Assembly (NCBI GenBank): GCA_026419785.1
Contig: JAODTK010003721.1
Location: 372,001 to 436,000, forward strand
Length of the DNA: 64,000 bases
Source of the DNA: Sclerodactyla briareus
Lineage: Eukaryota > Echinodermata > Holothuroidea > Dendrochirotida > Sclerodactylidae
Reading direction: 5' to 3'
Shown here piece after piece: positions 42,801 to 57,800 of this stretch. A model generated the notes under the pieces. The model worked only from the letters and a program-made list of their open reading frames with translations. It ran no database searches and was not told where the DNA came from. The position numbers and the translations under genes were made by a program. How positions within the stretch are numbered: position 1 is the first letter of the stretch; every line of letters begins with the position of its first letter.

Positions 42801-45800
42801 CATCACCCCCATCCGGCAAAAACTCAACCATAGATTTTCGATGATCAATGAGAGATAATGAGGAAAATCATTTTGAGACAACTGAAAATTCCAAGGTGAG
42901 GGCTTCCAAAACCATATTTAGGACTTTTGAAGAAATCCTATTCAATCATTGGGGAAGCTGATAGGTTTTATTGTGGTGCCTTGAGCAAGCGCTCCATCTC
43001 CATGCATCCCCTTTATCCACCCAGTGCTCAATGGGGACCTCAAGGACAAACAGGCTGTATTAGCTGGTTACGGCTCTTCGGATTGCCGGAGGGTGCACCA
43101 GTTTCCATGAATATCGTAGAGCGCTTGAGCACACGGTGGATGTGCTGCAAGGTAAGTTGCCAGAAATATTGTTTTTATTATCTATTTAGGGACCTTTTTC
43201 CATTCCGCCTTGCAGGTGATGGTACAGAGATCGATGTTTGCTATGGACACTACAAAATCCCCCCAAGGAATATCCCTAAACACCCTGGATAGTGTTGAGC
43301 AACCAGACTTCATCTTTCCCAAAAATTAAACACAACTCCAGCCTGGGAGAGCTATTTCTCCCGCTACTCTCCCCCCTTCCCCCCCCCCCCCCCATGAACG
43401 ACATTGCTTCCACAAAAATTGGATGCATAGTATGAGATGGGACCAGGTAGGTATGCATGGTAGGTTAGTGGTGATTTTCCTGGAGAGAAAGAGATAATAG
43501 GTCAATTTCCAGGTTCCCTGATCATTCAGCTGGCTCTTCTTATCTAACATCTGATTCAGGGCTGCACCTCTGTGACTTAAAACCGTCGAGCCTGAACAAA
43601 AAGCATTGCACCGGGGCGGGACGGCCCCTTGGCGGCCCGTGGCCAAGGCTTACGACCATTGTGAGAAAGGAGAGGTTTACCGTCGGGTGTCCTCCAGCCC
43701 AACCAAATCGATTCATCCTATGAGGAAGGAGAATGGGATTGGTTTGATTTGATGTGATTGATCTGATTTCTACAGGTTCAGGAGGAAAGCCAAGTTAAGT
43801 GATCATCAAGGGGGAACCTTGCTTGGGACGGGGGGGGGAGGGGATGAGCACCTGGCTATAACTTGCCTTCTCTGCTTGGCTAGTGATCAGATGGTATCGA
43901 GGGCAGGGGTTGTTGGTACCATTTCCCAACATGCTCGAAAGGGATCACCAGTTTTACGGTCCCATCCAAAAGGAATCAGTGGAAAAACTCCAGGAACAAT
44001 CACGTTTAGGGACCTGGAGGAGGAGCAAGTTTCATGTCCAAAATGATGCCAACAGCCGACCGAAACAAGGACTCATTGCAAAATATCAGAGAACAAAAAC
44101 CCCCAGGAAACCCCATGCACAAATTTCACCGCAACGAAGCGGAACCCTGAGGTGAAGACCAAGAATCATCTCACTGCAAAGGTCCATGCACTGCTGGGAA
44201 CTCGACCCAGAATGTTGGGCTATAAAGATCCTGGTACCACTCTGCCAATCCCCATGCCCAGAAGATATTTAATGTCTTTTCAAAGTGAACTTTTATTCAG
44301 GGGTGTGCAGGGAGGGGGGCCATACAGGCCCATCAAGGAACCTGCACCGATTCAATTAATTCACAAGCCCATCAAGAAAACCTGACCAGTGGTGCTAATT
44401 CCGCCCACTAGGGGAAAACACTTGGGCACAGAATTATACATCCACGCACATCAAAGAACCCCTGGCAGTAGAGCTGATTCAAGCCCATTAAGGAACCCGG
44501 CAAGGGGGTAAATCCCCTACCACCAGGGTTCCCACCAGGGTTCCCCCAGGGTTTCCCACCGGGGGTCCCAACCAGGGGCGTCCCAGAGGGGCTGGATTGT
44601 TTGGGCCACATCTCAAAGAGAGACATTGGAAATTTTTTGGCCAGGCAATATCTAGGAGTCCAGGCAGCCGTTCCCTTGCATTGATCTCTCCTTCCAAGAG
44701 TTATTCGGGAGGAACAGGGGCAGGCAACCTCACTTGCCAATTTCCATTGAAGTATGAAGATCCCCTGGGCCGGAAGAAAAAATGGGAGGAATATTCCAGT
44801 TATCTGAAAAACAAGGGGTCTCCATTAATAAAAAGTGGGTAGAAAGCCTGGACATCACCACTCCTAAACAGCAGAGATGATCAAAACACAGAGAAACGAT
44901 TAGTCCCAGTCAACCCAAATAACATCCAATGAGGTACAGAGACAAGTTCTATCAGGATCCACGAGAGAGAGCTAGGTCGAAAAAACCATTTTTGATTGAC
45001 TGTTAGTCCCACGGCAAACCCAAATTACAAGATGGGTCAGCACACAAAAAATACTAGATGTGAGTGGAAAGGATCGCTCCCAGTCAACTAGCATTACAAG
45101 ATTCTGCAACATCTGCCTGGCACTTTACAGGAGAGAAGACTCAATACCACCACGCAAGCTCTTCCATAATTTACGGGATTACCGGTTTGCTGATTTTGTG
45201 GGTTTTACGGCTAAAAACTATCGCACACATCACCATCAGTAATGGTATTAATTGGAGACGTGGTTGTTAATTTTCTGATGTATTTCAGGGGTTCTTTGGC
45301 AGGAAAACAATTACAGATGGAATGCTTTCTGGGTTTCACTATGGCAGGAATCCAAGTGGGGTATCTCTGGCGATGGTTTTGTTTGTAACATCTTTAATAG
45401 CTCTTTGTTATGCAATGATACCCACTTGTTGGTGTTTGCATGGTTTTAACGACAGACTTCTCCTAAAAAGGAACAGCCGAGTTTGGAAAAAACATGTGTG
45501 GTTGCTAAAAGGCTGCTTATTTTGGAAACGGCAACTCACCCGGCATGTTTGCTGGGGGGTGGGTGGATGAGTGTTGTCAAGTTCAAGCTGGGCAACATAC
45601 ACTGCTTTGTGAAAGGCATGCCCAATTGGTTGAGGCATCTCAAGCATGTAAATTCCATCCACGTGTACCCTGAGCAAAGGTTACTTCATCCCGATTAACT
45701 GCCACTAAGAGTTAAGGCTATTGCATGTTGCCGTCTGCGTGTAAAGCAACGGCGTTTCGCGAAGGGCTCCTTGATGATGTTCAAGGAACTGAACTAATTA

Positions 45801-48800
45801 GAATGGTATTCCAGTGGGGCATCACAAGTTTTTTGATATGCAAATTTAAATTCTTAGATCTTATTGCACTGCAACTTGGTGGTCTATTTTCCTATGTAGG
45901 TGGTCTTGGTTTGGCATCGTTCTCTGGGGAGGTGTATCGTAAAAATGTAGTAAGAACATGTGCCAAATAGTAAATAGATTGCACAAGCAGGACTTCATGT
46001 GGTTTCTTCATCCAAATAGTCGACCCGCCATATTTATCTTTCACTCCCCTGGGCTGCCAACGCTTATCTTGAGGTAAACTCCTTTAATCAGAGGGCATTT
46101 TTGGTCCTGGTGAAGGGTAACAGCTGGCGATAGTTTAGTGCAGTACAGTAAGTAAGTAGATTTTACCAGGGTTCTGCACTCTTTTCAAACCCTGGTATAG
46201 GGGCACTCTTTGTCCAGAGAAATTAACCCGTTCCAGTAATCATATGATACATGAACCCTATACAACAAACCATGTCTTCGAAAACACCCCCCCCCCCTCT
46301 TTTCCCCTCCGGCCGTTTTTTTTTTTTGTTTTTTTTTTTTTTTAGGACAGAGCAAACCACAAGTCGCCTAGCACAAGGGCTTCCAGGGGTGTTTGAAGAA
46401 TGGTGAAGGCAGGCGAACGAAAGCCTTGAGCTCAGTCAGTCGAGGAGGAGCATAATTCTTTGTGCAAGCTTGTATGGGCATTAGAGCGGAGTAGTTCTCG
46501 ATTGTACCAAGGCAGACGGACCAGGTGGGCCGTCGGAAGGCTGGTTCATCTGGGGGGTGGTTGGAGAGACAAAGTATTGACTAAATGGGGGAAGCCGTTG
46601 GGTACAAGGTACAATTCCCCAATTGCCTTAATGAATTGACCCCACAATTATACAAAAAAAATTAGGAAATGGACTCTTGGACTAGGGGACTCTTGACTAT
46701 TATGAGGAAAGCTGCATAACAAAATATCGCTCCCAATTGTGCGAAAGGGCATTTTGGACCCCATTGTGTTGACCATAGATTTTCAGACTTTTGACCTCCA
46801 TATAATCGTTTTACAAACATTGACCCCAAATCCACTACTGATACAAACAATCCATTGATCCATCAAGTTTCCGCTGGGAAGGGAAGGCCAGATGCACGTC
46901 GAAGCCATCTTTTTCTGAATCAGTTTTGTACCTAAACATATACAACAATGAAATGATCACAGCGATGAAAAATCGATGAAAATTCTTAGCCCAAATGCTC
47001 ATGAACTTAAACGTTCAACTGGCCAAATAAGGACGATCGGGGTGGCCCAGCCCGGACTACTGTTAAAAAAGGTTTGCCAGATGTTTTCATGGCGCGGGGG
47101 GGGTGGCAAAAGTGCCAATATGGGGTAAGTTGGTAGTTGAGTAAGTAAATGATTGATCACAGCAAGGGTGATCTGTGAAAATGGGACCAGGCTCCAGGAC
47201 CAGGAGGAGATGAAATATTTGTGTGTAGTTTTGTTGTTTACGTATTAGAACCATTTCACAGGTCATGGGTGCCAAACGGCTGCTTCTGCTGCTTTTCACG
47301 GGAGCGCCAGACGGAGCCTGGCTCACAGCTTAAAATCACCCCTGGATCACAGTTACTCACCAGAAACTGCAGGTGCTTGACTGTGGACCCAAACCTTGAA
47401 TTTATTCAGTTCCTCCCAGGCATCCGGTAATACTCTCAACCTGGAAACTCAAAAGAGCTCTTCAGGCTTTCATGTATCGGTTGATTCATTACAATAGAGT
47501 GTGATGGGGTTTCCGCGTGGCCATGGCAAGGGAAAGTAGAAGAAATGCAAAAATAAGACTAAGCTTGTTAAACCTTTTTCTCCTAAAAAAAGGTGGCACC
47601 AATATAGGTTGATAGAGGGGGAGGGGAAAATGCAAACAAAGTTCAGTGGAGTCTGCACACCTGACACTCACTCGCTCTAAGAAAAATTTAAACATGGAAG
47701 AAGGAAAGGAAAGAGCAGGGTTGCATCCCACTACACCGATGGCACTGTAATCTTATTGCAGCGGTGGCATGTTCAACCAAAGGCATGGTCTCCCAAATGT
47801 AATTACACATAAGTAAAAAGTGGAGGGGGGACCATACCGAGGAGTGGGGACTCCCAAAAAGGTAGTGGAAGCCCCACATGTTGGCAGACCTAGTAGAAGT
47901 CCCCAGGGAACAAAATTAAATGACAGTTGGAGGTTACGATAGCAGTTATTGGACATGAGGGGTCTATAATAGAGGTAGGCAGGGGTTGATGAGTCCTGAG
48001 GGGGAACGATTGTAACGCCATATTCAAGGGTGGGTCCGTCATTAAGTTGAAGGGAAATTGTAAAACTCTTTCATTACTGCACTATGTAGCCAAACTGCAC
48101 ACTAGTAGACAGATGATGCCAGTGGATGGGAGGGGAAATTGTCCCGGAGGATGCACCAACCCTGCAACCCACAGAAACTAAATATGTGGACCCCAAAAAC
48201 AATATCTTGAAACCTGCGGTTGTCAAACTGTTGGGTTGGAGGTGTCAAATGTGGGTAGGTGGTTGTCAAAATGTTGGTTAGAAGTATAAGGAGATTTTAC
48301 AGCCTAACTGAGCATTCGGGTGTAGACAGTTGAACGTTGACCTCGGCAGTGGCTCCCGCCAAAATGGGGTGGAAAACAACCAGTAGCTAATCAAAAAAAA
48401 TGGCCCAACGCATCTGAAAACGAGTTGATGAGATAATTGGTGGTGGTTGTGGATGGGTAGGTGGGTGGGGGGGGGATGGTTTGGGGACAGACATAACAAC
48501 CAACACAGCAAACCACCCTGGTGGACCAATTCCATTACAGGGGGATCGCTCGCTTGAATTCGTCACCGTACATTTACACCTGTGAGCGTTACAAGAACAC
48601 ATAGGCGCCACCTAGAGCCTCCATATACAGATGTTCCCTGGTAGAGGTTATGAAGCAACATTACAGTGTTGTGTATGTGGTCATATGTGCCCCCCCTTTT
48701 GTGATGACACAAACACTTTTTTTGACCAAGAAAGCGAACAAAAACATTCATACTATGCAGAAAAAGAGAGAACATAAGGACTTTGGGGAACTCCTTTGAG

Positions 48801-51800
48801 GGAGCAAAGGAAATATATTTATGATTAGATTCTTCGAGAAAGGGGACTTGCGTTTAGCTAGGACCTACCAAAAATTTAATCCAATAAATGCCCATCCTAA
48901 GATAGATGCCCCCTCACCTTTGTAAGGTTGGTTTCAATGCACACCCACCAGGACACGGCAAAATTGTACCTGCATTAGTAATATAAGCGGATTTCCCGGG
49001 AAAACTGAAACAGGCGCGCCCACCGGGAGTTGTGCAAAAAACCATTTGTGGCCAAAAATAGGGGTATTTAAACATTTACGGTCAAAATTTCCTGCAATAA
49101 ACTATCTCCAGAGAGTTAGAGACACAAGCCAAGAACACTCAAATTTAGGGCAAATGCAAATGAAGAAGAAGTCCTTGTTAAATATTGATTCACATATGCA
49201 CTTTGTGCACTTTCGCAATATTTTTTCCTACCCGTTACACAGTAAAGTCTGTTTCTTCAGTGGTCAAGGAAAGCAAAACAAAATGGATGGATGCCACTTT
49301 CGGGCCCTTAATTCTCTCACCAGACCATTGAGTGGAAGCCTTCCCTAAACTTCATTTTAGATGAAAACGAAAGTGAATTCTGTCACATATTTTCTTAACA
49401 AAACGCAGCATGGACCTATAGCCCTGCTGACATGAATATAATAGCAAACCGCCTGTTAAAATACAAACCCACCTCTTTGGCAAATTGTTGTTATGTAGCC
49501 TATTGAGGATTTGGACTTTTCGAAGTTCCCAATCCGCAGTTCTAATATACCTGTTAACTGTTATTATCTACTGTGAGACTAGCAGAATTTTCATGAAGTA
49601 AGAAAAACCTCTCACCCAGCAATATTGGAACATGCAAATTTATATTTATTAAAGAGACCTTCGTGGCTAAGTTGACATATGTATTTATTCCTGCCTCTGT
49701 TCACCTTATGGGACATCAATTAGTCGTAATTCAAGAATTGGGCGAAGAGTGGTTGTGAAGGCCTGCTCTGCATAGAAATAACCATTGTAAGCAGAAAGCT
49801 TACATAGCGGTACCAACTTGCTATAACTCCTCGGGGAATTAATTAATCGTGTGTCTGGAAGCACATGTAGGGCAAGAGAAAAGCGCCTAGTGTTCAAGAA
49901 GTAAGTACAAAGATTGAGAGGCCAATGCTGGCGAGATTCTGGAAGTAGCCATTCGTTACCGGTGGACGCTACACGCAATATTTAGGCAAACATTGCGCTG
50001 AGGAGGAAATCCTGGCAGGGCCTGTGTGGATGAATTGTGTGGATTTTTGGAGTGGGTTACGGAGGGCCAGATACTGTGCAACTGCATGGGTCAGGCGTAT
50101 TATAATAATTATAATTATTAGAGGGTATTTACAATAAAGAGTTATAGGACTTAGGAATTTTTAACTTAAAGAGGCTCTTGTAAAAACTCCCCCCTTTTCG
50201 AAAATTGTACAACAACCCCCCCCCCGGGGGCGTTATGGGTAAATTGTCATCTTGGATCAAGGAGGGGGCCCTAGCCTAACGCATGAGATTAAGTTCCTTG
50301 GAACAATGTAAGTAACAACAAGCAAATGATTGGTATTGCACCAAATGTAATGGGGCCTTCCAAACAGTATTGTTGTAGCGGAAAAGGATTTGGGTTGAGG
50401 TCTTCAAAAAAACCGTTGCTAGGAAGAATGCATATTTTGGCCAGGGCTCTTTTCCCCTCCAAAAAATCTTGCAATTGGAGGACTATTGAAAATCGGAGCA
50501 AGATTTTGCTTTCTCATTCTCAAATGGACTTTTGCAAATTTGTGAGGGGGAAAGGGTGTCATTCCTGAGGGCCAATTACCTTTTCTTCAAAGGGAAATTC
50601 CCAGGTCATCCAGTCTTGGACTTAACCCGAGGTTGACAGCCCAAGACACAACTATAATTGGGTGAATCACTACAGTGAAACACTGGGCCAATATGAGGAT
50701 TAGCATGCTGCCCCTGACAGTGAAGATTGGGGTAGTCTTGATACGGCAGAGATGTCGCTGAAGGATGTTTTGTATTTTGCTCTTTGTCAACGGTGGTTCA
50801 TCTGTCTCCCTGTCAACTGGTGATTCCACAATGGACACCTGTCGAGAGGAGAAAAAAGATAAGATGGTGGGTATTATTTTATTGAAGGTTAGCTATAGTC
50901 AGAGTTTTTAATTGGTGCATATAGGCTAGTGGTATATGTTGAGTGAATTTCGGCCAAGGGCGCTACCATTTGACATGTTGGCGTTGTGAAAAACCTAGCT
51001 TTGGGCTCATGTAAAAAAGCGTACTAAAGAACGGGTCGATACAGGGTCAACCACACATACAAGCACATGTTGAAGAAGAAGTGAAGAAGAAGAAGAAAAC
51101 AAAAAAAAAGACACAGAAGGAGTAACCTCCTCAGCCATTTCCTCCCATCCACACAACCACACATACACAACATACTTGAGGGAATCGAATCGGACACAGA
51201 AATGACCTCCTCGACCATTTCTACACACAAACCACACATACACACATTAAAACATCAGGACTGAAAATCAGAACCCAAGCATTCCCCACCCCCCCCCCCC
51301 CCGCCCCCCCCCCCGCCCCCACCCCCCACCCCCCTTGCCCCTCCGGCCACCTTCATTTTCACTTTCAAATACATGGGCAAAAACTTTAAGGAATCCAAAA
51401 CAGACCACCAAAACTGACCTCACAGCCCTCCCATACAGGTAGGACCCAACCACCATTAAGAGCGTTCATCTGTGTGATTGCAGCCACGCCTGGTCTCGTC
51501 CTTGATGTAGAAGTGAAGGTAACCATTGGCGCGCCTCACCAGACCGATGCGGGTCATGCTCTGTCAGTAATATAATCAACCAATAAGTCAGATACCAACT
51601 GTCATGGGAGAGAAAAGTAAGAGTTCACTTACTGAGCTAATATCTGGTTGGTGATAGTATTAGCGCTCTTATATGACGGCAACTTATACATTAATAAAAC
51701 CATGATCATCAGTTGACTTGTCACCACCACCATTACTAACAGCACACACCTCTGATAACACTCCTAGCCTCAATTTCAATATGTCATTCATTGTTGTCCG

Positions 51801-54800
51801 GGGGACTTCCTGTGAGGGGTACAGGTAATGTGATTGTGCCCACTACAAGCTAAATCCACAATGGCCCCACTAGTTTAGGGGGGTCGGGTGGGAAACTCAG
51901 TAAGCATGGTCTTGTTCAAAAAACAGCACAGCGAGAGAGAGTCTGGGCGCCTTTTTCAATGGAAGTAGAACTACAATGAGGGTTTAGCAGTTATGGAAGC
52001 TCTACAAATGAGCTAATCCAATCTCCCCTCAAGTTCCTTGATTTCCTAGAGTGTGGAGTTATTGGAAGGATATTCGGTTATGCTTTGTGTCAGAGAAGGG
52101 AAAACACATTTTATAAATGAGAGTTTAGTTACCAACATTCATTTTAGAGCTGGAAAAAACATGGCCCCATTTTGTGGAGCATGAACAACTTGTGTACCAA
52201 TGTTTCAACATGGATGACAGGTTTTTGCAGAGCTCCCTGGGCGCAAAAATGGGCTGCTCACTGGCGCCAAACAGAGCCTGGGTCCCAGCTAAAATCACCA
52301 TTAGTACCCCTGCAGGGCGAGCTAAAGCCCTTTTTTCCATGACCAAAAGGGTGATCACAACACCATTGTATCAGAGAGGGCAGTTCTCAGACACATTCCT
52401 ACTCCTAGTAAAGGCATGGCTCAAAAACTGGGAGAGGGATACGCAGAGAGTGCATCCTTGAAGAGATTTACAGGTGGTGACAGGCCCATTGTGGTTAAAC
52501 AACTACGTATGAGCAATCTCCAGTTATGCTAGGGTGTCACTACAGAGAATGTTTTGTGTGGTTGCTGCTCAGCATTTGAAAACACAGGAGCAGGCCACCA
52601 AAAATGAGGATGCCACCAAAATATAGAAAGGAGGCTGTCAAATGCCAATGTGGAGCGGCGGAAAAAATAGATAAATAGAAGAGACTGTCCTGCTCCACCT
52701 AATCTAAGGTAGCACCAGGAACAGTGTCCCCCCCCCCCCAAAAAAAAAATGGGCAGAAGAAATTTTTGAAGATCATGGTAAGCAAAATTTCCCTAGTGTG
52801 CACTGACTTTGCAGTACAGAATCTTTCGGAACTTTCTTGCTCTGGAGGTTCGTGAGGGCACTTTGCATCAAAACATGTCATTACAGGGCCTCAGGAGGAA
52901 GAAACACTGGTCAGAATAGGTATATGGGGAAATTCAGCGGGAATAGGGCAGGCTGGAACATTGTTTCTGAACCCTGCTCGGGGTTGATCGTGCCACTGCA
53001 AACCCAACTAAGGAGAGAAAAAAGGACAAACTCACCCTCAGCTCAAAGAGGCTCAGCTCTCCATACTCCCCTATGGTACCCTTGCCATTGGTACAGAGTC
53101 CACTGCCATCATTCAGTTAGTTTTCCTATGTTTAAACAAATAACGAGGATTTAGGCTACTGGGGGCATTAAACCTCCTTTGCTGATTTTCCATGGCAGTG
53201 TGCAAGAGTGGGGACAGGCATGAAGATAAATGTTATGTAATTTCGATTACACAAAGGGATACCACAAGGTAAACCCCATAGTAGAATAAAAAAATTTGTG
53301 ACTGGAATGCTACATGACCATGAGGAAACAGGGCCAGCAAACAAACAACCAACTTATGCAAAAACCGGGCCACACTGCTGACGCTGACGGGAATGCAGGC
53401 GACCGCCCGCCACGTGCTTACAGGTTTGCGAGATTGGAATCTAAGAAAGACCATAGCCACCAACTAACGAGTTAAATCTGATGTACTTGGGAATTGAAGA
53501 AAAGTCAGTCATATTCGTTCACATTGAAGGTAGATTGTAACACTTCGCAATCGTTGATGCTGTCGTTGCCATGGACCGGGTCACATAGGTACGTTGGAGG
53601 CGGCAAAAAATATTGGAGCATTGATTATCTTGTGAATAGCTTCAACTCGAAGGATAGATTGATGTGAAAGTGAAAGGAGGAAGACTGATGGTTGTAAACC
53701 CATATTAACCAAGGATTCATGAAACTTTCCTACAGTGACTAAATACAAAAAAAAGCAACAGGGCATGCATGAATATTGAAGTCGAGTAGACTATAGTCGA
53801 GTGTTACTTCAAGTAATATATCATCATCAGGGTACTATATGGCATCCCATCACGTTATCGGACTGTCTGCAGCACTTTACGGGAATTACTCCGATTTCCA
53901 TAGGGGACTAAATTGCACTCTTGACGTCACGGAGAGTATAATGGCAGCAGTTAACCCCTGGGGTGGAAGAAAGTAATGGATGATGAGGCCTGGATCAAAG
54001 GCCACATCAGATGAGCTATGGGTCTCTTGGGGCTCTGATTGCAAACCTTCGATCAGCAGGTCCAGAGCTCTTACCGAGTGGAGGAAAACTACAGAAACTG
54101 GCATCACCAATGAGGCAACAGATCCATTGGGTATCTGGTAACAAAGGAATTGGTTGGGTAAATTTGTATAATACGTTAGATTTTCATGGGCCTCGAGGCT
54201 CAAGCTGACAATTGGGAAGTCAAGCGAAAAGCCAACTCAACTATGTACTTATCGCACACACCACACGACAGAATGGAACATTTTATGTCTTCTCCCTTCC
54301 AGCAAGTTCAGGCGAGACAAAGATTTTAGCTCCTGAATTCTACCGACCTGTTAATGACGACCCCTGCTGGGTGGGGCTATGATCTCATTTAAAAAACAGG
54401 TTGGGGGTGTGTTAGATGAGACCCCAACAAATAAATTCTGGAAAAATAGTTGTGGGGGAGGCCACTACATATGAAACATTTTATGAATCACACCAGGTTG
54501 TGGCATCAAAAGTTTCCGGACAGTATGCAGAGCTCCATGGACAACTGTTGCAGGTTCTTTTCATGATATGCGACCTTAACCAAACAGGCCTCGAGGAGCG
54601 AGGCTTTTGCCGGAGCAGGCCCCTCCCATAATGACCCGAAGTAACAGCATGGTGACCCCCCTTGCCAGGTGCCCTGTGCCCAGGCCTGGACAGCAAACCA
54701 TTAAGTCTAGGTGAATATGTGCAATTCATACCGGCTTTAATACCGAGACAAAAATGGTGCTGAAAGCAAGTTGATGGTTAAACACCCACCTGTTTGCATA

Positions 54801-57800
54801 TTTGTCATCGTGTGGGAAACCTTGATATCCTGTTGTGCGTGTGAGTCACGCCTAATCTCCAGAGACCCAGACCAACTTTCATGCAGGAAGCTTCTCGATG
54901 TTTCACTGCCAGCGGGAAGGGGAGATGCAAATAGAGAAGCATCTGTTGTGAAGTTATTCACAGCACGTGACCTCAAGCCAGAACCACAAAAAAACAGCTA
55001 CATAAAGGAGCTTTAGATTTACACAACGGACAATGTATGACGGTAATGTTGACTGACTGGGCATGGCATGCGACAAAACCTCACCAACTGCTGTGACTAC
55101 TACGACGAGAGTCCACAGGACTCACTCACTTTGCACATTGTCCCTACGACGTGAAAAAACTTGGAGGGCGTGCAATATTCAACAGGGCTCCACAATGGAA
55201 TTGTGGGGATTTACGGTCAAGGCTCAAACAAGAATTGTAAAAAACGCGCCGCATCCACCAAATATGCACTCCACATTGAACGTCGTAGAATACTGGCAAG
55301 GGGGTGGGGAAAAACGCGACGTGGTCTACAAACATGGGAAAACAACTACGTCATACGTGCCGTGTGAATTCGAAAGGCTTCCGATTGTGGGATGTAGGGA
55401 GGGAAGGGGGCCCCAGGGTTCCGGGCATTTCAAGAGGAGACATGAAAATCCGGATGTTCTCATGATGAAATTCCAAAGTTGCCCCTGGATGAAAACATAG
55501 CAATTTTTCCTTTGGCCAATCAAATCCCACATTTTCGGGGTTTGAAGGCCATTCTGGCCTCAAATTCAATGACTTTTCCAGGTTTCACAAGTAAGGCCGC
55601 AACCTGAAGGGGAATGGTCATAGCACATCAGCACCACCATTGTACTATAGTGTCGTTCAAGTGACAAACACAGATGAGAAAGAAGAATCGACAAAAAAAC
55701 ATTTATGACAAACTGATAAACCTCAACCTCGAGGCTAGTGTCTACGGTCAGTTGGGGCCAGTCCAACGTATCGAGGAGCTGGACATGGAAGGGTTTGTAC
55801 TGACTGGAAATTGATGGACGGCACCACGTGGTGTAAGACCGAGAGAGTATGGGTATTACGCATCGAGGATTCACCCCGCTGCCTCGAGGAACCATAACAG
55901 TGGACGGACCGGTGAGAGTTTGTTCATGATTAGAGGAAAGATTGATGAATTCAAGTAGTCTTTGATTAAATACGGCATGTGGGGATGGCAAACCCTACTC
56001 CCAGAAGAAGGAAAAAAACACCGGATTTACTGGTTGGGGTGTTATGCTGTCCACGATGCCCACCGATTATCAGATGTAAGTTAAACCAGTTACTCATGTG
56101 AATTTCTAATGGGTTAATAGGGTATTTCAGGAGGCAGTGGGGGATAGTTGAAGTTCCAATGTACTAAAGGTCAATGTAAGCATGTATTTTCAGGAAACCC
56201 TGTAACAAACGAACTGCAAATCTGATTGAATGAAAAAAACTTACAAAAAATGCACAAGAGAAGAATACCCACAATCTTTGTAGAACCATCTGTCTTTCTG
56301 TTATCGAGGCGCAAAAAATTGCAGCTTTTCTCATGTAAAGTGTATGAGCAGCTTTCGCATTGCACTTCAATGCCCGCCTCCAAGAAGTGAAAGAATCAAC
56401 CAACAAAGGGCAAAATTAAACGGGACACATTAACTGTGAAGTTCAAAGAAATTTGAAAGGGTGAACCATTGGACTTCAGGACCAAGAGAGAAGAGCCCAT
56501 GTGGAAAATTGAACTAAAAACAATATATGGTCTGAAGAAAGGCTGAGCGTACCCCAAAGGAAACTCATCGGACCTCCAGTTGGGCCCTCGGAGTCAGAAC
56601 GGAGACTCCATTACAAACTAGGATAGGGGACGGCCCCAAATTCCTCCTCATAGCCAATCTACCATCTTCTGAGAGGTTGATGGCCTTGCCATGGCGAGTG
56701 TGGAATCGGAGGCTCTCCAACAGAAGGCGGAGGGCCGGGGTCAGAGCCGGCGCGTCTCGGTGGGGACCCCGCTGTCGGTGCTATCAGACACTGAGTCAGA
56801 ATCTGATGAGTCACTCAGCTCATCCTGGGGGTGATGTTGTGATGGGAACAGGTTTTATGCCAGACCTGAGGAGAAAGAGGGAAGAGAGAAATGAGAAAAT
56901 GATTTAATGTCAGATGGGGTTACCTATGGATTGGAAATGATTGGCATAAGAATGGGCCAGAGTGGTTATCAGAGTGCTTCATAAGGGCAAAAATTCCTGG
57001 TCAAAAAATACAGCAAGTATCAGACATTTTTCCCCCTAGGTGTTGCCAATTGGCAAGATGCGAGGTCTTGGGGTCTCAACTGGCACGATTCCACTATAAT
57101 GCAGTGGATATGTTGATAGCATTTTAGGGTCAGTTCTGGATATTTACAATAAAGTCACAGGGAGTCGGACGTAAAAAGCCAGTCTGTTGGCATGAAATTC
57201 TATTGCTCCTCCAGGTTCCGAGGAAAAGTGGGTCTGTTCCTGGAGGTCGCTGGATGCCTTTTTGAAAGGGACGTAAAAATGGTGGTCACAGAGAAGAAGG
57301 TTGGGAAAGTTTACCACTCTGCCTCGATATCATCCCGAAATGACCCCAGTCGGGAAGAGAAGGCGAATTATCGATTCTGCTAATCCACAAACAAAATACA
57401 ATCAAACTGGGCTCCCTGAAAACTCCTTAGAAAGCGAGGTCAAACCAGCACAATCTACATTCTCCTTGACGGCATGACCACCAAACATGAGACCAGTGAT
57501 GCTTACAGTGGGAAGAAGCACTCACAAATGTCTTCTCCTCCATGCAACAATGATAGAAGGAATAAATGAGTGTCAGTAAATGATAATGCCAAACATTTGT
57601 AAACTCAAATTAACATTAGCAATTTTGTTGGGTGATTTCGATATATCAATAAACATGGGTTGCGTGGACTCGATGCCTCATTCTGTTGAATGTTAGAAAT
57701 GTGATGAAACAAAAGAAAAGTTTTAGAAAGGGATCAAATGCATAATTCAATATTTTTAAAACCCAAACAAAAAACTGCAATGACCAATTCAAATGATCAA

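Noticed and set aside
43326-43646. Minus-strand frame with SGSTVLSHRGAALNQM, NHR-like
   Set aside because: The order is wrong: it falls after the end of NHR3 and before the start of NHR4. It was left out as chance similarity.
52125-52358. Minus-strand frame LAGTQALFGASEQPIFA as the end of NHR2
   Set aside because: A much better exon for the same segment is at 51,419-51,560, and the sequence is similar to intron sequence at 47.3 kb.
55566-55991. 141-residue minus-strand open frame with PFHVQLLDTLDWPQLTV
   Set aside because: It faintly resembles an NHR core, but it lies between two NHR2 exons that already join directly, has no clear splice sites and adds a segment the family does not have.
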